A model generated the notes under the pieces. The model saw only the letters and a program-made list of their open reading frames with translations, ran no database searches and was not told the DNA's origin. A stretch of 45,638 nucleotides of DNA from Romeriopsis navalis LEGE 11480 (lineage in GTDB: Bacteria; Cyanobacteriota; Cyanobacteriia; Leptolyngbyales; Leptolyngbyaceae), in NCBI RefSeq assembly GCF_015207035.1, contig NZ_JADEXQ010000051.1, forward strand, positions 1 to 45,638, given 5' to 3'. Of the stretch, positions 18,101-25,143 are shown in pieces. The stretch's first letter is position 1. Each line of letters starts with the position of its first letter. The position numbers and the translations under genes are program-made.

Positions 18101-19950
18101 TACATCCGGATGATGTCGCAGCATTGCGTGACTCGATCGACGTATCGGCACGCAATCTGCAACCCTGGCAATCGACACTGCGCTGCATCAAACCATCGGG
18201 TGAGCTGATTTGGGTCGAAGCGGTATCACGCCCAACCCCACAACCGGATCACAGTGTGATTTGGGATGGGATTGCGATTAATATTACCGATCGTAAAATC
18301 ACAGAAGTTGCCCTCAGTCGTTCGGAAGCGCGTTATCAAACCATTGCGGATAATTTTCCTGGTGTAATCTACCAATGGCACCATATTGTGGATGGCGTGG
18401 ATATTATCCCCTATATCAGCTCTGGCTGTTATGACTTATTTGGGATTACGGCGGCGGCGGCAATGGCAGATAGTCAGCGAATTACGGCGCTGATTCATCC
18501 GGATCATGTCTTCGAGTTTCGCCAGTTTCTGAATCCGACGGACGAAGCCAACGCTGTACAATCGATCGAGCTGCGCATTATCTTGGCTTCTGGCGCTACG
18601 AAGTGGGTGCGTGCCAGTTCGCGCCCTGATCGACAACCGGATGGTTCCATCGTCTACGATGGACTTTGGTTTGATATTAGTGCCAGCAAACAAGCCGAAC
18701 TGGAAATTCAAACCGCCAATGTGGAGTTGATCCGGGCGATTCAGATTAAAGACGAGTTTATGGCCACGATGAGCCACGAACTCCGGACGCCGCTGAATTC
18801 AATTCTGGGGATGTCGGAAGGTTTACGTGAGCAAGTCTTTGGCGATTTGAATCAGCGTCAGGATCGCGCAATTTCGACGATCGAAATGAGTGGGCAGCAC
18901 TTACTTTCGTTAATTAATGACATTCTCGATTTATCAAAACTGGAATCGGGCCAAACCCAAATGCATTGGGACCAAGTCTCGATCGTCGCACTTTGCCATA
19001 ATAGTTTGGCCTTGATTAAACAGTTAGCCGTTCAAAAGCGCATTCGCCTGGATGTGCAAATTGCCGCGGATACGCGTTCGCTTTATATGCAGTTAGATGA
19101 ACGGCGCTGCCAGCAGATGCTGATTAATTTGCTAGCAAACGCGGTTAAATTCACACCGGATGGTGGTTCAGTCACGTTATCCGTGCAATTAGAGTCCCTC
19201 CCGCCCTCCAGTCCGCATGATGTTGCCGGGTTTGTTCGATTCTCAGTGATCGACACCGGGATTGGAATTGCGCCAGAAAATTTGCCGCAGTTGTTTCAGC
19301 CATTTGTCCAAATTGATCGGGGGCTGAATCGCCGCTATCCCGGTACGGGACTCGGTTTAGCACTGGTCAAACGAATTGCCGAAATGCATAGTGGGGGCGT
19401 TGATGTCACGAGTCAAGTTGGTCAAGGCAGTTGCTTTCAAGTGCGGCTCCCGATCTTAACGGTTGAAAATTCTCTGCTAGGACCGTCCACCGAGCGATCG
19501 ACCAGTGCCAATCAATTAAGTCATGTTCGCCAAGACTGCTCATTAACGGCCCCAGAATCTTTATCGGATGGTCAACAGCTGATTCTCCTCGTCGAAGATC
19601 ATGCCGCCAATCGTGAAATGATCACGGGTTATCTTGAGATTCAGGGCTATCAATTACTGGTTGCGGAGCATGGCAAAGCGGCACTTGAGCTACTCCAACG
19701 TCATCGCCCACCGGATTTAATCCTAATGGATATTCAAATGCCTGGTATGGATGGGCTCGAAGCCATCCGTCATATTCGCTCCCAGCCGACCTATGCGCTC
19801 ATCCCGATTATTGCGTTGACCGCACTGGCGATGCCGGGGGACGAAGAAAACTGTCTGGCCGCAGGCGCAAATGCGTATCTTACCAAACCGATTAAACTCA
19901 AATATCTCACCGATAAGATGCAGAGTTTGCTAGAACCGCCGCAATCTTAG
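12151..19950 (+). CDS. Giant Ser/Thr kinase-AAA ATPase-GAF-PAS hybrid histidine kinase
   Basis: A 2599-aa multidomain signalling protein. From the N-terminus: a eukaryotic-type protein kinase (~10-280; HRDIKPAN with D131; the DFG is replaced by DFS in LIDFSLA); an ATPase of the predicted AAA/STAND type (~300-600; Walker A GYAGIGKTS near 337-345; Walker B LIIFLDDLHWAD); a long helical TPR-like region (~630-1310); GAF (~1350-1500); PAS (~1513-1630); a second GAF-like domain (~1640-1785); three further PAS domains (~1793-2180); HisKA with SHELRTPLN (H2209); HATPase (N-box near 2320, GTGLGLAL near 2397); and a receiver with D2527 in ILMDIQMPGMDG. The start is GTG. The architecture is known in filamentous cyanobacteria and some proteobacteria; extra PAS domains make this one long. 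Signal and target are unknown. Confidence 0.93.
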   Translation: MISTPSIPGYRSLQLIHASQQSCVYRAVQLDPPRPVVLKLLHPAAPSAQQISQFQQQFTIVQHLRHDSLLRYYHLLPYQQSAMLVMEDYGGISLEQWQKQASPTLSGSIEIAIALTAILAELAQHGIIHRDIKPANILIHPETQQIKLIDFSLASQLPQMTVSRQPTSRMQGTLPYMSPEQTGRMNRAVDYRSDFYSLGITLFELFTGQLPFQATDDQSWIRCHLAQTPPLASDVQPTIPTAIAAIIQRLMAKNAEDRYQSARGIQLDLTHCLEQLQSTGQIAPFDLAQHDRSDHFLIPEKLYGRSAEVAQMLAAYKRLVEAGSISTIQSSQRELLLVTGYAGIGKTSVIQAIYQPIVQQQGRFIQGKFDQLRRNIPYSALTQAFQQLIAQLLAETDANLAQWKAQILAAVGQDGQVLIELIPDLRQIIGPQPAVPILSSTAAQNRFNLLVQRFLQIFIRPPHPLIIFLDDLHWADTASLDLLQRLLAGQCTGSLLVIGAYRHNEVSPSHPLMRSIQALTQAKTVIRTIELRPLTTDALTQLVSDTLCCDNERARPLTDVVNQQTQGNPFFVTQFLKGLHRDGLIKFSHIDNGWQCDLAAVQVTALIDDVIKFMAQQITKLPRRTQTAIQFAACLGNEFNLDNLAIVLAQSKADLSADLWPAIQANLLIPEGNRDKVYPEHHPVTHPGFEDLTYGYRFLHDRVQQAAYQLIDPPERSAIHLRIGQLLRRHHTTQTDDRLFFDIVSHLNHGAALIDTQPELQDLLRLNLQASQRAKSSSAYAIALDYLTAGKYCLKAVDWLAQYQLSLDFYTQLVEVYYLTGAFPQARQVAQIVIDHAHHQLDTVPVYESILLTWVAERELAQAILVGRQFLSQLDTALSSLADTTTEADLIHDVAALIPVDGLPELQDLAVMQDPESIAAMRILNAISVPAYLSSADLFLKIVLTQVKLSMLHGNYATSASAYARYGIVLCGCIGDIERGYAAGKLALSLLDQFDDRETRSRTLLMVGMLVIPWQQHIQDGLPLLAEATTVGHDSGNFEPASLACLYNSQLSYFSGMELSALSVKLKAHSELIQSLKQAVHLTSNHLVQQVVLNLQGESAIPYELDGANFCQAAILESYTANNNQFGLFGFYLHAGILNYLFQRPQAAAALLIQAADYLKGVTSQPAVALLYWYDALIQLAIYADVTAVEQEQLLQRVTAHRQRLANWNRYAPMNFQHKSDLLDAELCRVQGEHLRAMDLYDQAIAGATQHGYIQEAALANELAAKFYWGWGKRKISTLYLQSAYAAYRDWGARAKTTSLEQQYPQQLGCDSRQQVSLNTLAQVSQRSTTSTDCLTSYDPDLATVLQSAQSLSRNLELQELQQQLVQMILERSSAATCLLAMPDQASEWQVVAMAHRAPIEREIPLPYRLDDSPQFPANCMRWVKNTQQQIVGDARSSLPIADPYLLKHQPQSMFCLPILNQQSVLGVIYLEHPDRRNVFADKQQTITGFLCTQAAIALENAQLYHAVQAAEIRAKSLFEQSSDAMILLKPNRIVQCNQAAARLFRISEAALLKLTPADLSPRYQPDGCLSSVKSAEICATVLQQNAQCFEWLNCRPDGTTFWSEVNMTYITYGGDSLVNAVIRDISDRKQKELAMSAIIEDAARKTGVEFYQACVKALVQTFQVRSAFISETREASSTQNQTLAFWHDDHFVESFTYDSAGTPCGLTQERGWCFVAEALGDRFPDALMMPQFSCESYASAAIQGVQGNIIGNIGIVDTQPIVQDEVSIKTILSLFAIRVGAEMDRQASDYHLRQSEARYQQIANNLPGTIFQFRRSADGHDSFSYISSGCQKLLGIAATAVIADITRLTDLVHPDDQAEFNARIAQSAQTLTPKYVEWRAILADGQVKWIKSISRPVRQSDGSTIWDGLMLDITDRKIAEAAVQQSQRRYQRLADNVPGVIYQFKLAADGEQSLPYISPSCLEMFGVTAADLMHHPKQYLDWIHPDDVAALRDSIDVSARNLQPWQSTLRCIKPSGELIWVEAVSRPTPQPDHSVIWDGIAINITDRKITEVALSRSEARYQTIADNFPGVIYQWHHIVDGVDIIPYISSGCYDLFGITAAAAMADSQRITALIHPDHVFEFRQFLNPTDEANAVQSIELRIILASGATKWVRASSRPDRQPDGSIVYDGLWFDISASKQAELEIQTANVELIRAIQIKDEFMATMSHELRTPLNSILGMSEGLREQVFGDLNQRQDRAISTIEMSGQHLLSLINDILDLSKLESGQTQMHWDQVSIVALCHNSLALIKQLAVQKRIRLDVQIAADTRSLYMQLDERRCQQMLINLLANAVKFTPDGGSVTLSVQLESLPPSSPHDVAGFVRFSVIDTGIGIAPENLPQLFQPFVQIDRGLNRRYPGTGLGLALVKRIAEMHSGGVDVTSQVGQGSCFQVRLPILTVENSLLGPSTERSTSANQLSHVRQDCSLTAPESLSDGQQLILLVEDHAANREMITGYLEIQGYQLLVAEHGKAALELLQRHRPPDLILMDIQMPGMDGLEAIRHIRSQPTYALIPIIALTALAMPGDEENCLAAGANAYLTKPIKLKYLTDKMQSLLEPPQS

Positions 19951-20049
19951 GTGCTTTTTTTCATTGCATGGGCACAAAATCATCATATCCGACGTCAAGC
20001 ACAACATAAGGGATGTTGATCGATCAGACATTCATTGTGCATCAAATTT

Positions 20050-20088
20050 TCAGATGATTCGATTCGGCCGTATTCGATCGACATCTGA
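20050..20088. promoter_or_regulatory. Inverted repeat upstream of secreted Arg-rich protein gene
   Basis: TCAGATG (20050-20056) and CATCTGA (20082-20088) form a 7-bp dyad with a 25-bp spacer, within the ~290-bp gap before the gene at 20242. A second short dyad, CAACAT-aaggg-ATGTTG, lies just upstream near 20010. These are candidate regulatory sites or weak hairpins; no promoter can be asserted. Confidence 0.2.
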
Positions 20089-20241
20089 TTTCCGATGACG
20101 TAAATTCGGTTAACCCGTCATCACCCAAACAATCACTGCATTGCTTCGATTGGTGGCATCGTCCACCGGGTATCTACAGGATGCCAGTCAATTGATCGAT
20201 GTTTTCGATCAATGTCTTCATTCATCATCAGCAACGAAATT

Positions 20242-21279
20242 ATGAAACTTTTTTGGTTGAGTGCGACTGCTGCACCAGCATTGTTGATCGGGCTCACTGC
20301 CACTGCATCAGAAGCGCGTCCTTGGGGAAATGATTCAGTCGTGATCGAACGTGCAAACCGCACCTCACAGCGACGGACGACCCGTCCATTATCACGTGCT
20401 GTGGGTTTGGAATTTGAAGGGAGTGGGCGGCGGAATCGAACCCGTCTCGATACGGTTTCCTATGAAGGGGATTGTCCGGGCGAAACGACAACAACGAAAA
20501 AGGCGCGGTTTGTCTCCGATCGTGTCCGAACGGGCTATAAACGCCGCGTTAAAATCGTGAATGTCACGCCGGGTTTGCAGAGTCGGCCATACACCGATCG
20601 CGAATATTACAATGGCGGTCGTTCGGAATCAACAACGATCGAGTTTGGTCGGCGCCATAGTCTCAAGCGACTACGAGTTGTTCCGGGTAGAAATATCTTC
20701 GCCTATCGCATTACTGAGCGTAATCGGGTGATTGATCAAGGTCGATTTGTTGCCATGATTAAACAGAATCGCCGCCGCATTACCCGCAATGCGAAATGGT
20801 ATGCCGAAGAAGTCTGTGCCAATAGCAGCGTGTCGCTGAGTAGCTGTGCGGATGTCCGTATGCGCCGCCAGTATCGCTGCTCCACGGGCAAAGTACTGCA
20901 GACGCAATGGAATAATCGTCGTCGGGACTATCGTACAGTGCTTTCAAATCGATCGAACCAAAATATTCGACTACGGATTGGGGATGAACGGCTGCGGCTC
21001 GAACCCGGCGAAACCATTCGGTTGCGTCGCCGTAATAACTTCACTGTCCGGTACCGTGCTGGTGGAGTCGTGCGTCGTGCGACGGTGACACCTGGTAAGC
21101 GATTGCAATTCCGTCGTCGTCGAAATAGCAATCGAATCGAGCTAGTTGCATCGAATCGCCGCGATTATCGTTCATCAACTAAGCGTAATGATGATTGGCG
21201 TAATGACGATTGGCGCAAGCGTAATGCAAACCGCGAATGGGATAACGATCGTAACTGGGATAACGATCGTAATTGGTAG
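20242..21279 (+). CDS. Secreted Arg-rich protein of unknown function
   Basis: A 345-aa protein with a clear signal peptide (MKLFWLSATAAPALLIGLTA, then TASEA as the likely cleavage context), so it is probably periplasmic or extracellular. ATG 20242 is preferred because it gives the compact signal peptide; ATG 20212 would add ten residues. The mature part is unusually rich in Arg and Asn, has four to five Cys (for example VCANSSVSLSSCADVRMRR) that could form disulfides, and ends in short repeats NDDW twice and WDNDRN twice. No family is recognised. The strong basic charge suggests binding to an anionic polymer, but this is inference. Confidence 0.7.
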   Translation: MKLFWLSATAAPALLIGLTATASEARPWGNDSVVIERANRTSQRRTTRPLSRAVGLEFEGSGRRNRTRLDTVSYEGDCPGETTTTKKARFVSDRVRTGYKRRVKIVNVTPGLQSRPYTDREYYNGGRSESTTIEFGRRHSLKRLRVVPGRNIFAYRITERNRVIDQGRFVAMIKQNRRRITRNAKWYAEEVCANSSVSLSSCADVRMRRQYRCSTGKVLQTQWNNRRRDYRTVLSNRSNQNIRLRIGDERLRLEPGETIRLRRRNNFTVRYRAGGVVRRATVTPGKRLQFRRRRNSNRIELVASNRRDYRSSTKRNDDWRNDDWRKRNANREWDNDRNWDNDRNW

Positions 21280-21331
21280 ATCGATGATGTCCCATTTAAC
21301 GTAAATTCCAGACGCTTGTCTCGAATAAACC

Positions 21332-21363
21332 ATCGGTGAGATTGAAGGTTCAATCTCACCGAT
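21332..21363. terminator. 32-bp near-perfect palindrome, probable terminator
   Basis: ATCGGTGAGATTGAA (21332-21346) is followed by GG and its exact complement (21349-21363). It lies 53 bp after the stop codon of the secreted protein gene. There is no strong T-run, so this may work in both directions or serve as an RNA-stabilising stem. The remaining sequence from 21364 to 21680 is AT-rich and shows no coding signal. Confidence 0.55.
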
Positions 21364-21686
21364 TTGCTGATCGACTGGAAGGCTGACTTCGCAAAACTCA
21401 ATACTCATTTGTAAAACTAAATTCAAGCGAGGCAGTTACTTCAGCCGAAAAGCGCGATATAATTCAGCCGAGGAGTTCGCTCCAATCGAATACACATCAC
21501 AACGTTACTGGAACTTTTTTAATAAACAACATTTCGAATTCTATTTGATTATGGAGTTCGTCTAGCTCAATTGTTTTGCTAGGTTCTTTTTTTCGCTTCA
21601 TCACTATTCTTCATCGTCTGATTGCTTGACCAAATTCCTTGGTGTAAGTTGTCGATCTTGCTCGTTCACTGGTTTGGAATATCGTC

Positions 21687-21719
21687 AACTAGTGCGGCTG
21701 CACGCCAGCTGCACTAGTT
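21687..21719 (+). promoter_or_regulatory. Strong hairpin 47 nt upstream of the cheB-like start
   Basis: AACTAGTGCGGCTG (21687-21700) pairs with CAGCTGCACTAGTT (21706-21719), 14 bp with one G-U pair and a 5-nt loop. It lies within the presumed leader of the CheB/CheR sensor gene and is not followed by a T-run of terminator type. It could stabilise or regulate the mRNA, or be the end of an upstream transcript. Confidence 0.4.
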
Positions 21720-21766
21720 GTTAGTTGCTACATCTCAAATTACTCATATCGCACTGGGAGAAATGA

Positions 21767-22642
21767 ATGACTTCCCAAGATTTCGATCGTGACAGCGCCT
21801 CGCGCGATCGCGCATTGCCGCATGAGCAACTGTCGGCACCTGTGACCGATGCGGATTTTCCCCTTGTCGGAATTGGTGCATCAGCAGGTGGCTTAGAAGC
21901 TTTTAGCCAACTGTTACGCAGTCTCCCGAACGATACGGGGATGGCCTTTATCTTCGTGCAGCATTTAGAGCCGGATCATAAAAGCCTGTTAAGTGAGATT
22001 CTGGCTCGCACCACGTCGATGCCCATCGTTGAAGTCGAAGATGGCATGCTGATTGTGCCTAACTATGTCTATGTGATTCCGCCCAATCACCATATGACTT
22101 ATCAATTGGGTCGCTTTCAACTTCAGGCTCGCCAGCGGATGCCAGGCAAAATATATCAACCCATCGATATATTTTTTAATTCTTTAGCCATTGCGTTGGA
22201 GAGCCAGGCGATCGCGATTGTTTTATCCGGTAATGGGGCCGATGGCACAGTCGGGATCACTGCGATCAAGGCCGCTGGTGGAATTACCTTTGCGCAAGCA
22301 CCACAATCGGCAGACTTTATCAGTATGCCCAAAACGGTGATCGCTACTGGCTATGTGGACTTTGTGTTGACACCTGCTCAAATCGCCACGGAATTGCTGG
22401 CAATTAGTCGGCATCCTTATATCAAACGGCCAAATAATACGATCTTTGATGCTGCGACTGACGAAAATAATGCTGCCCTGGCAACGATTCTGGCTCTGGT
22501 TCGCAGTGCAATGGGCGTTGATTTTACCCACTACAAGCAGGGCGTCTTGCAGCGGCGTCTTGCAGCGGCGGGTAATCCTGGGCCATCTGGAAAGCCTACA
22601 GGCCTATGCGCAATACCTCAGCGCACATCCCACGGAAGTTGA
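21767..22642 (+). CDS. CheB-type methylesterase part (frame-shifted C-terminus)
   Basis: The translated product as it stands is 291 aa. Residues ~30-215 form a CheB methylesterase domain with the catalytic triad visible: Ser in GIGASAGGLEAF, His in VQHLEPDHKSLL and Asp in LSGNGADGTVG. There is no N-terminal receiver domain. The last ~31 residues (after QRRLAAAG) are out-of-frame readthrough caused by the 13-bp duplication. The truncated protein could still fold as an isolated esterase domain. Confidence 0.8.
   Translation: MTSQDFDRDSASRDRALPHEQLSAPVTDADFPLVGIGASAGGLEAFSQLLRSLPNDTGMAFIFVQHLEPDHKSLLSEILARTTSMPIVEVEDGMLIVPNYVYVIPPNHHMTYQLGRFQLQARQRMPGKIYQPIDIFFNSLAIALESQAIAIVLSGNGADGTVGITAIKAAGGITFAQAPQSADFISMPKTVIATGYVDFVLTPAQIATELLAISRHPYIKRPNNTIFDAATDENNAALATILALVRSAMGVDFTHYKQGVLQRRLAAAGNPGPSGKPTGLCAIPQRTSHGS
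22543..22568 (+). repeat. 13-bp tandem duplication causing frameshift
   Basis: CGTCTTGCAGCGG at 22543-22555 is followed immediately by an identical copy at 22556-22568. The unit length is not a multiple of three, so the extra copy shifts the frame by +1. With a single copy the sequence encodes the expected KQGVLQRRVILG linker at the start of the CheR domain. Confidence 0.97.
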
Positions 22643-25088
22643 ACAGCTCTACCAGGATATCTTGATCCATGTGACGAGTTTTTTCCGCGAGCCGCACAGT
22701 TTTACAGCGCTAAAGACAAAAGTTTTTCCTGGTATTACCCAAACACTATCCCCGCACAGACCGATTCGCATTTGGGTGCCGGGCTGTGCCACGGGGGAGG
22801 AAGTCTATTCGATCGCCATTAGTCTGCTGGAGTTTTTGGCCGATCAGCCGCTCCAACCCGAAATTCAAATTTTTGCCACAGATATCAGTGAAGTGGCAAT
22901 CGCCCAAGCCCGCTTAGGTATCTATACCCCGAACCAATTGATACAAATCTCGCCAGAGCGGCTGCATCAATTTTTTGTGCCCTTGGATAATGGCAGTTAT
23001 CAAATTGGTAAATCCGTGCGCGAACTCTGTGTGTTTGCCCGCCAAGATTTGACCGGCGATCCACCGTTTTCTCAGCTCGATCTAATTAGCTGCCGCAATG
23101 TGCTGATTTATTTTGAGCCTTTGCTCCAACAAAAAGTCCTGCCGATGTTTCACTACGCCCTCAAATCAACGGGCTTTCTGATGTTGGGCAGTGCGGAAAG
23201 CATTGGCGAATTCTCTGACTTATTTGACGTGATTGATAAAAAAATGCGGATCTATAGTCGTAAAACTGCCCCCGCCCAGTTGAATTTTAGTTTGACGACG
23301 ACCAGTCAGATGACACCCCCACGATCATCCGGGATCCTGGGCCCGCCGATTGCCAACTGGGGGGATTCAAATTTAGTTCAAGTCGCGAATCAAATTGTTT
23401 TAAATCAATACGCCCCAGTGGGTGTTGTGATTAATGCCAATTTGGAGATTTTGCAATTTCGCGGTCAAACCAGTCGTTATTTAGAACCAGCACCGGGTAA
23501 AGCTAGCCTCAATCTGCTCAAGATGGTGCGATCGGAATTGGCCCTAGAACTGCGTGCCGCCATGCATGAAGCACAGCAACAGGATCAGGTGGTACATAAG
23601 GTGGGTATTCCCATGCAAATCGGTGAAGTGTGGAGTAACGTCAATCTTGATGTCATCCCATTTAGCCCCGCTGCCCAGGGGATGCGATATTTTCTTGTGT
23701 TGTTTGGTTCACGTCCCAGCCCCGATCCGGCCACTCAGTCCGGCCCGACTTCCACGCCTCTTCCCTCAGAAACGTATCGCTTGCGGCAAGAACTTGCGAG
23801 TACAAAGGAATATTTACAGCTAATTATTGAAGCGCAGGAAGCGATTAATCAGGATCTCAAAGTTGCCAACGAAGAAATCCTATCAAGTAATGAAGAACTT
23901 CAAAGTACCAACGAGGAACTCGAAACTGCTAAAGAGGAGATCCAAGCGACGAATGAAGAACTCAGCACGACCAACGAAGAACTTCATAGTCGTAATGCGC
24001 AGTTGAATCAAATTAACAGTGATTTACAAAATCTCCTCAGCAGTGTTAATATCCCGATTTTGATTTTGGGTCAAGAACGTCAAATTCGCCGATTTACGCC
24101 CATCGCGGCGCCACTGTTCAATTTGATTCCCACCGATATCGGGCGACCGTTTAGCCATATCCAGCACAATTTAGTGGGAGTCAATTTAGACGAATTAGCC
24201 CGCAGTGTAATTGAGATACAAAATCTTTACGAACAAGAAGTCCAGGATCAAAACGGCTGCTGGTATCGCCTGCGCCTGCGCCCTTACAAAACGATCGAGC
24301 AGCAAATTGATGGTGTTGTGATGAGTTTGATCAATATTGATTTGTTGAAGCGTAATACCTTGCTGCTGGAACAATCCCGTGATGCCGCGACGACAATGCT
24401 GTCGGAAAAAGAAGTGCTCCTGCGCGAAATTCGTCACCGAGTCAAAAATAATCTACAAGTCATTTCGAGCCTGCTCAGTCTCCAAAGTAATCGCATCACG
24501 GATCGGCAATTGAGCCAAATCTTAGAGGACAGCCAACAACGTGTCCAAACGATCGCCCTGATGCATGATGTGCTGCATCAATCACCAAATATTGCCCAAC
24601 TGAATTTTGCAGAATATGTCACAACCTTAGTGGACTATATCTTTCGCAGTTATCGACCACCGACTCAAAACATTATGCCGGTAGTCACGGTTGCCCCTGA
24701 GCTGATCATTCATCCGGATCAAGCTGTACTTTGTGGCCTGATTATCAACGAACTTGTGACGAACGCGTTGAAATATGGTTTCCCAACTTCCCCCAGTGTT
24801 CTGGCACCTGCAGATTCCGGGCCTCAAGCGGCGAAGCCGGTCAACATTGCGGCAGGTGTGGTGGCTGTACATATCCAGCGCAATCGCCAGCAGCAAGTCA
24901 GCTTAGCCGTCAGCAATGATGGCGATCATCTACCAGTGAATTTTGATTTACAGACAATTGATTCGATCGGTCTAAAGCTAGTACTGACCCTGGTTCAACA
25001 GCTCAACGGCACCTTAGAACTGCATCGCGGTTCTCAAACAACATTTACCGCGAGCTTTCCCCCAGTCGATGTGCTTCCCGTGATTTAA
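22569..25088 (+). CDS. CheR methyltransferase-coiled coil-HisKA_2 histidine kinase part
   Basis: This is the downstream part of the split gene, read in the frame that is continuous with CheB if one 13-bp copy is removed. It encodes a CheR domain (DILIHVTSFFREP; WVPGCATGEEVYSIAI for S-adenosylmethionine; LISCRNVLIYF), a Gln/Glu-rich coiled coil with SSNEELQSTNEELETAKEE repeats, a PAS-like segment (IPILILGQERQIRRFTP) and a HisKA_2 kinase with EIRHRVKNNLQVISSLL, an N-box at LIINELVTNALKYGF and a degenerate G-box. The open frame extends upstream to 22446, but that part is a shadow of CheB codons. No convincing independent start is visible, so expression of this half is doubtful. Confidence 0.82.
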   Translation, partial: RVILGHLESLQAYAQYLSAHPTEVEQLYQDILIHVTSFFREPHSFTALKTKVFPGITQTLSPHRPIRIWVPGCATGEEVYSIAISLLEFLADQPLQPEIQIFATDISEVAIAQARLGIYTPNQLIQISPERLHQFFVPLDNGSYQIGKSVRELCVFARQDLTGDPPFSQLDLISCRNVLIYFEPLLQQKVLPMFHYALKSTGFLMLGSAESIGEFSDLFDVIDKKMRIYSRKTAPAQLNFSLTTTSQMTPPRSSGILGPPIANWGDSNLVQVANQIVLNQYAPVGVVINANLEILQFRGQTSRYLEPAPGKASLNLLKMVRSELALELRAAMHEAQQQDQVVHKVGIPMQIGEVWSNVNLDVIPFSPAAQGMRYFLVLFGSRPSPDPATQSGPTSTPLPSETYRLRQELASTKEYLQLIIEAQEAINQDLKVANEEILSSNEELQSTNEELETAKEEIQATNEELSTTNEELHSRNAQLNQINSDLQNLLSSVNIPILILGQERQIRRFTPIAAPLFNLIPTDIGRPFSHIQHNLVGVNLDELARSVIEIQNLYEQEVQDQNGCWYRLRLRPYKTIEQQIDGVVMSLINIDLLKRNTLLLEQSRDAATTMLSEKEVLLREIRHRVKNNLQVISSLLSLQSNRITDRQLSQILEDSQQRVQTIALMHDVLHQSPNIAQLNFAEYVTTLVDYIFRSYRPPTQNIMPVVTVAPELIIHPDQAVLCGLIINELVTNALKYGFPTSPSVLAPADSGPQAAKPVNIAAGVVAVHIQRNRQQQVSLAVSNDGDHLPVNFDLQTIDSIGLKLVLTLVQQLNGTLELHRGSQTTFTASFPPVDVLPVI

Positions 25089-25143
25089 TCCCCCTAATTC
25101 TTGTAGTTCCGGTGCTACAGGAGTTCCCCCAATGTGAGGTGAG

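Larger units (their letters stand above)
21767..25088 (+). pseudogene. CheB-CheR-HisKA_2 fused sensor gene, split by a 13-bp tandem duplication
   Basis: Two overlapping frames together encode one known architecture: CheB methylesterase, CheR methyltransferase, a long coiled coil, a PAS-like region and a HisKA_2 kinase. The frame breaks at 22543-22568, where CGTCTTGCAGCGG occurs twice in tandem. Removing one copy restores a continuous frame reading FTHYKQGVLQRRVILGHLES across the join and a protein of 1102 aa, the expected continuous CheB-CheR linker. The duplication therefore explains the frameshift directly. It may be a true mutation, a reversible slippage event, or a sequencing/assembly error. 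Confidence 0.85.

Noticed and set aside
22446..22568. ATG at 22446 as the start of a separate CheR gene
   Set aside because: The first ~40 residues are the CheB codons in another frame; removal of one 13-bp copy gives a single continuous gene.
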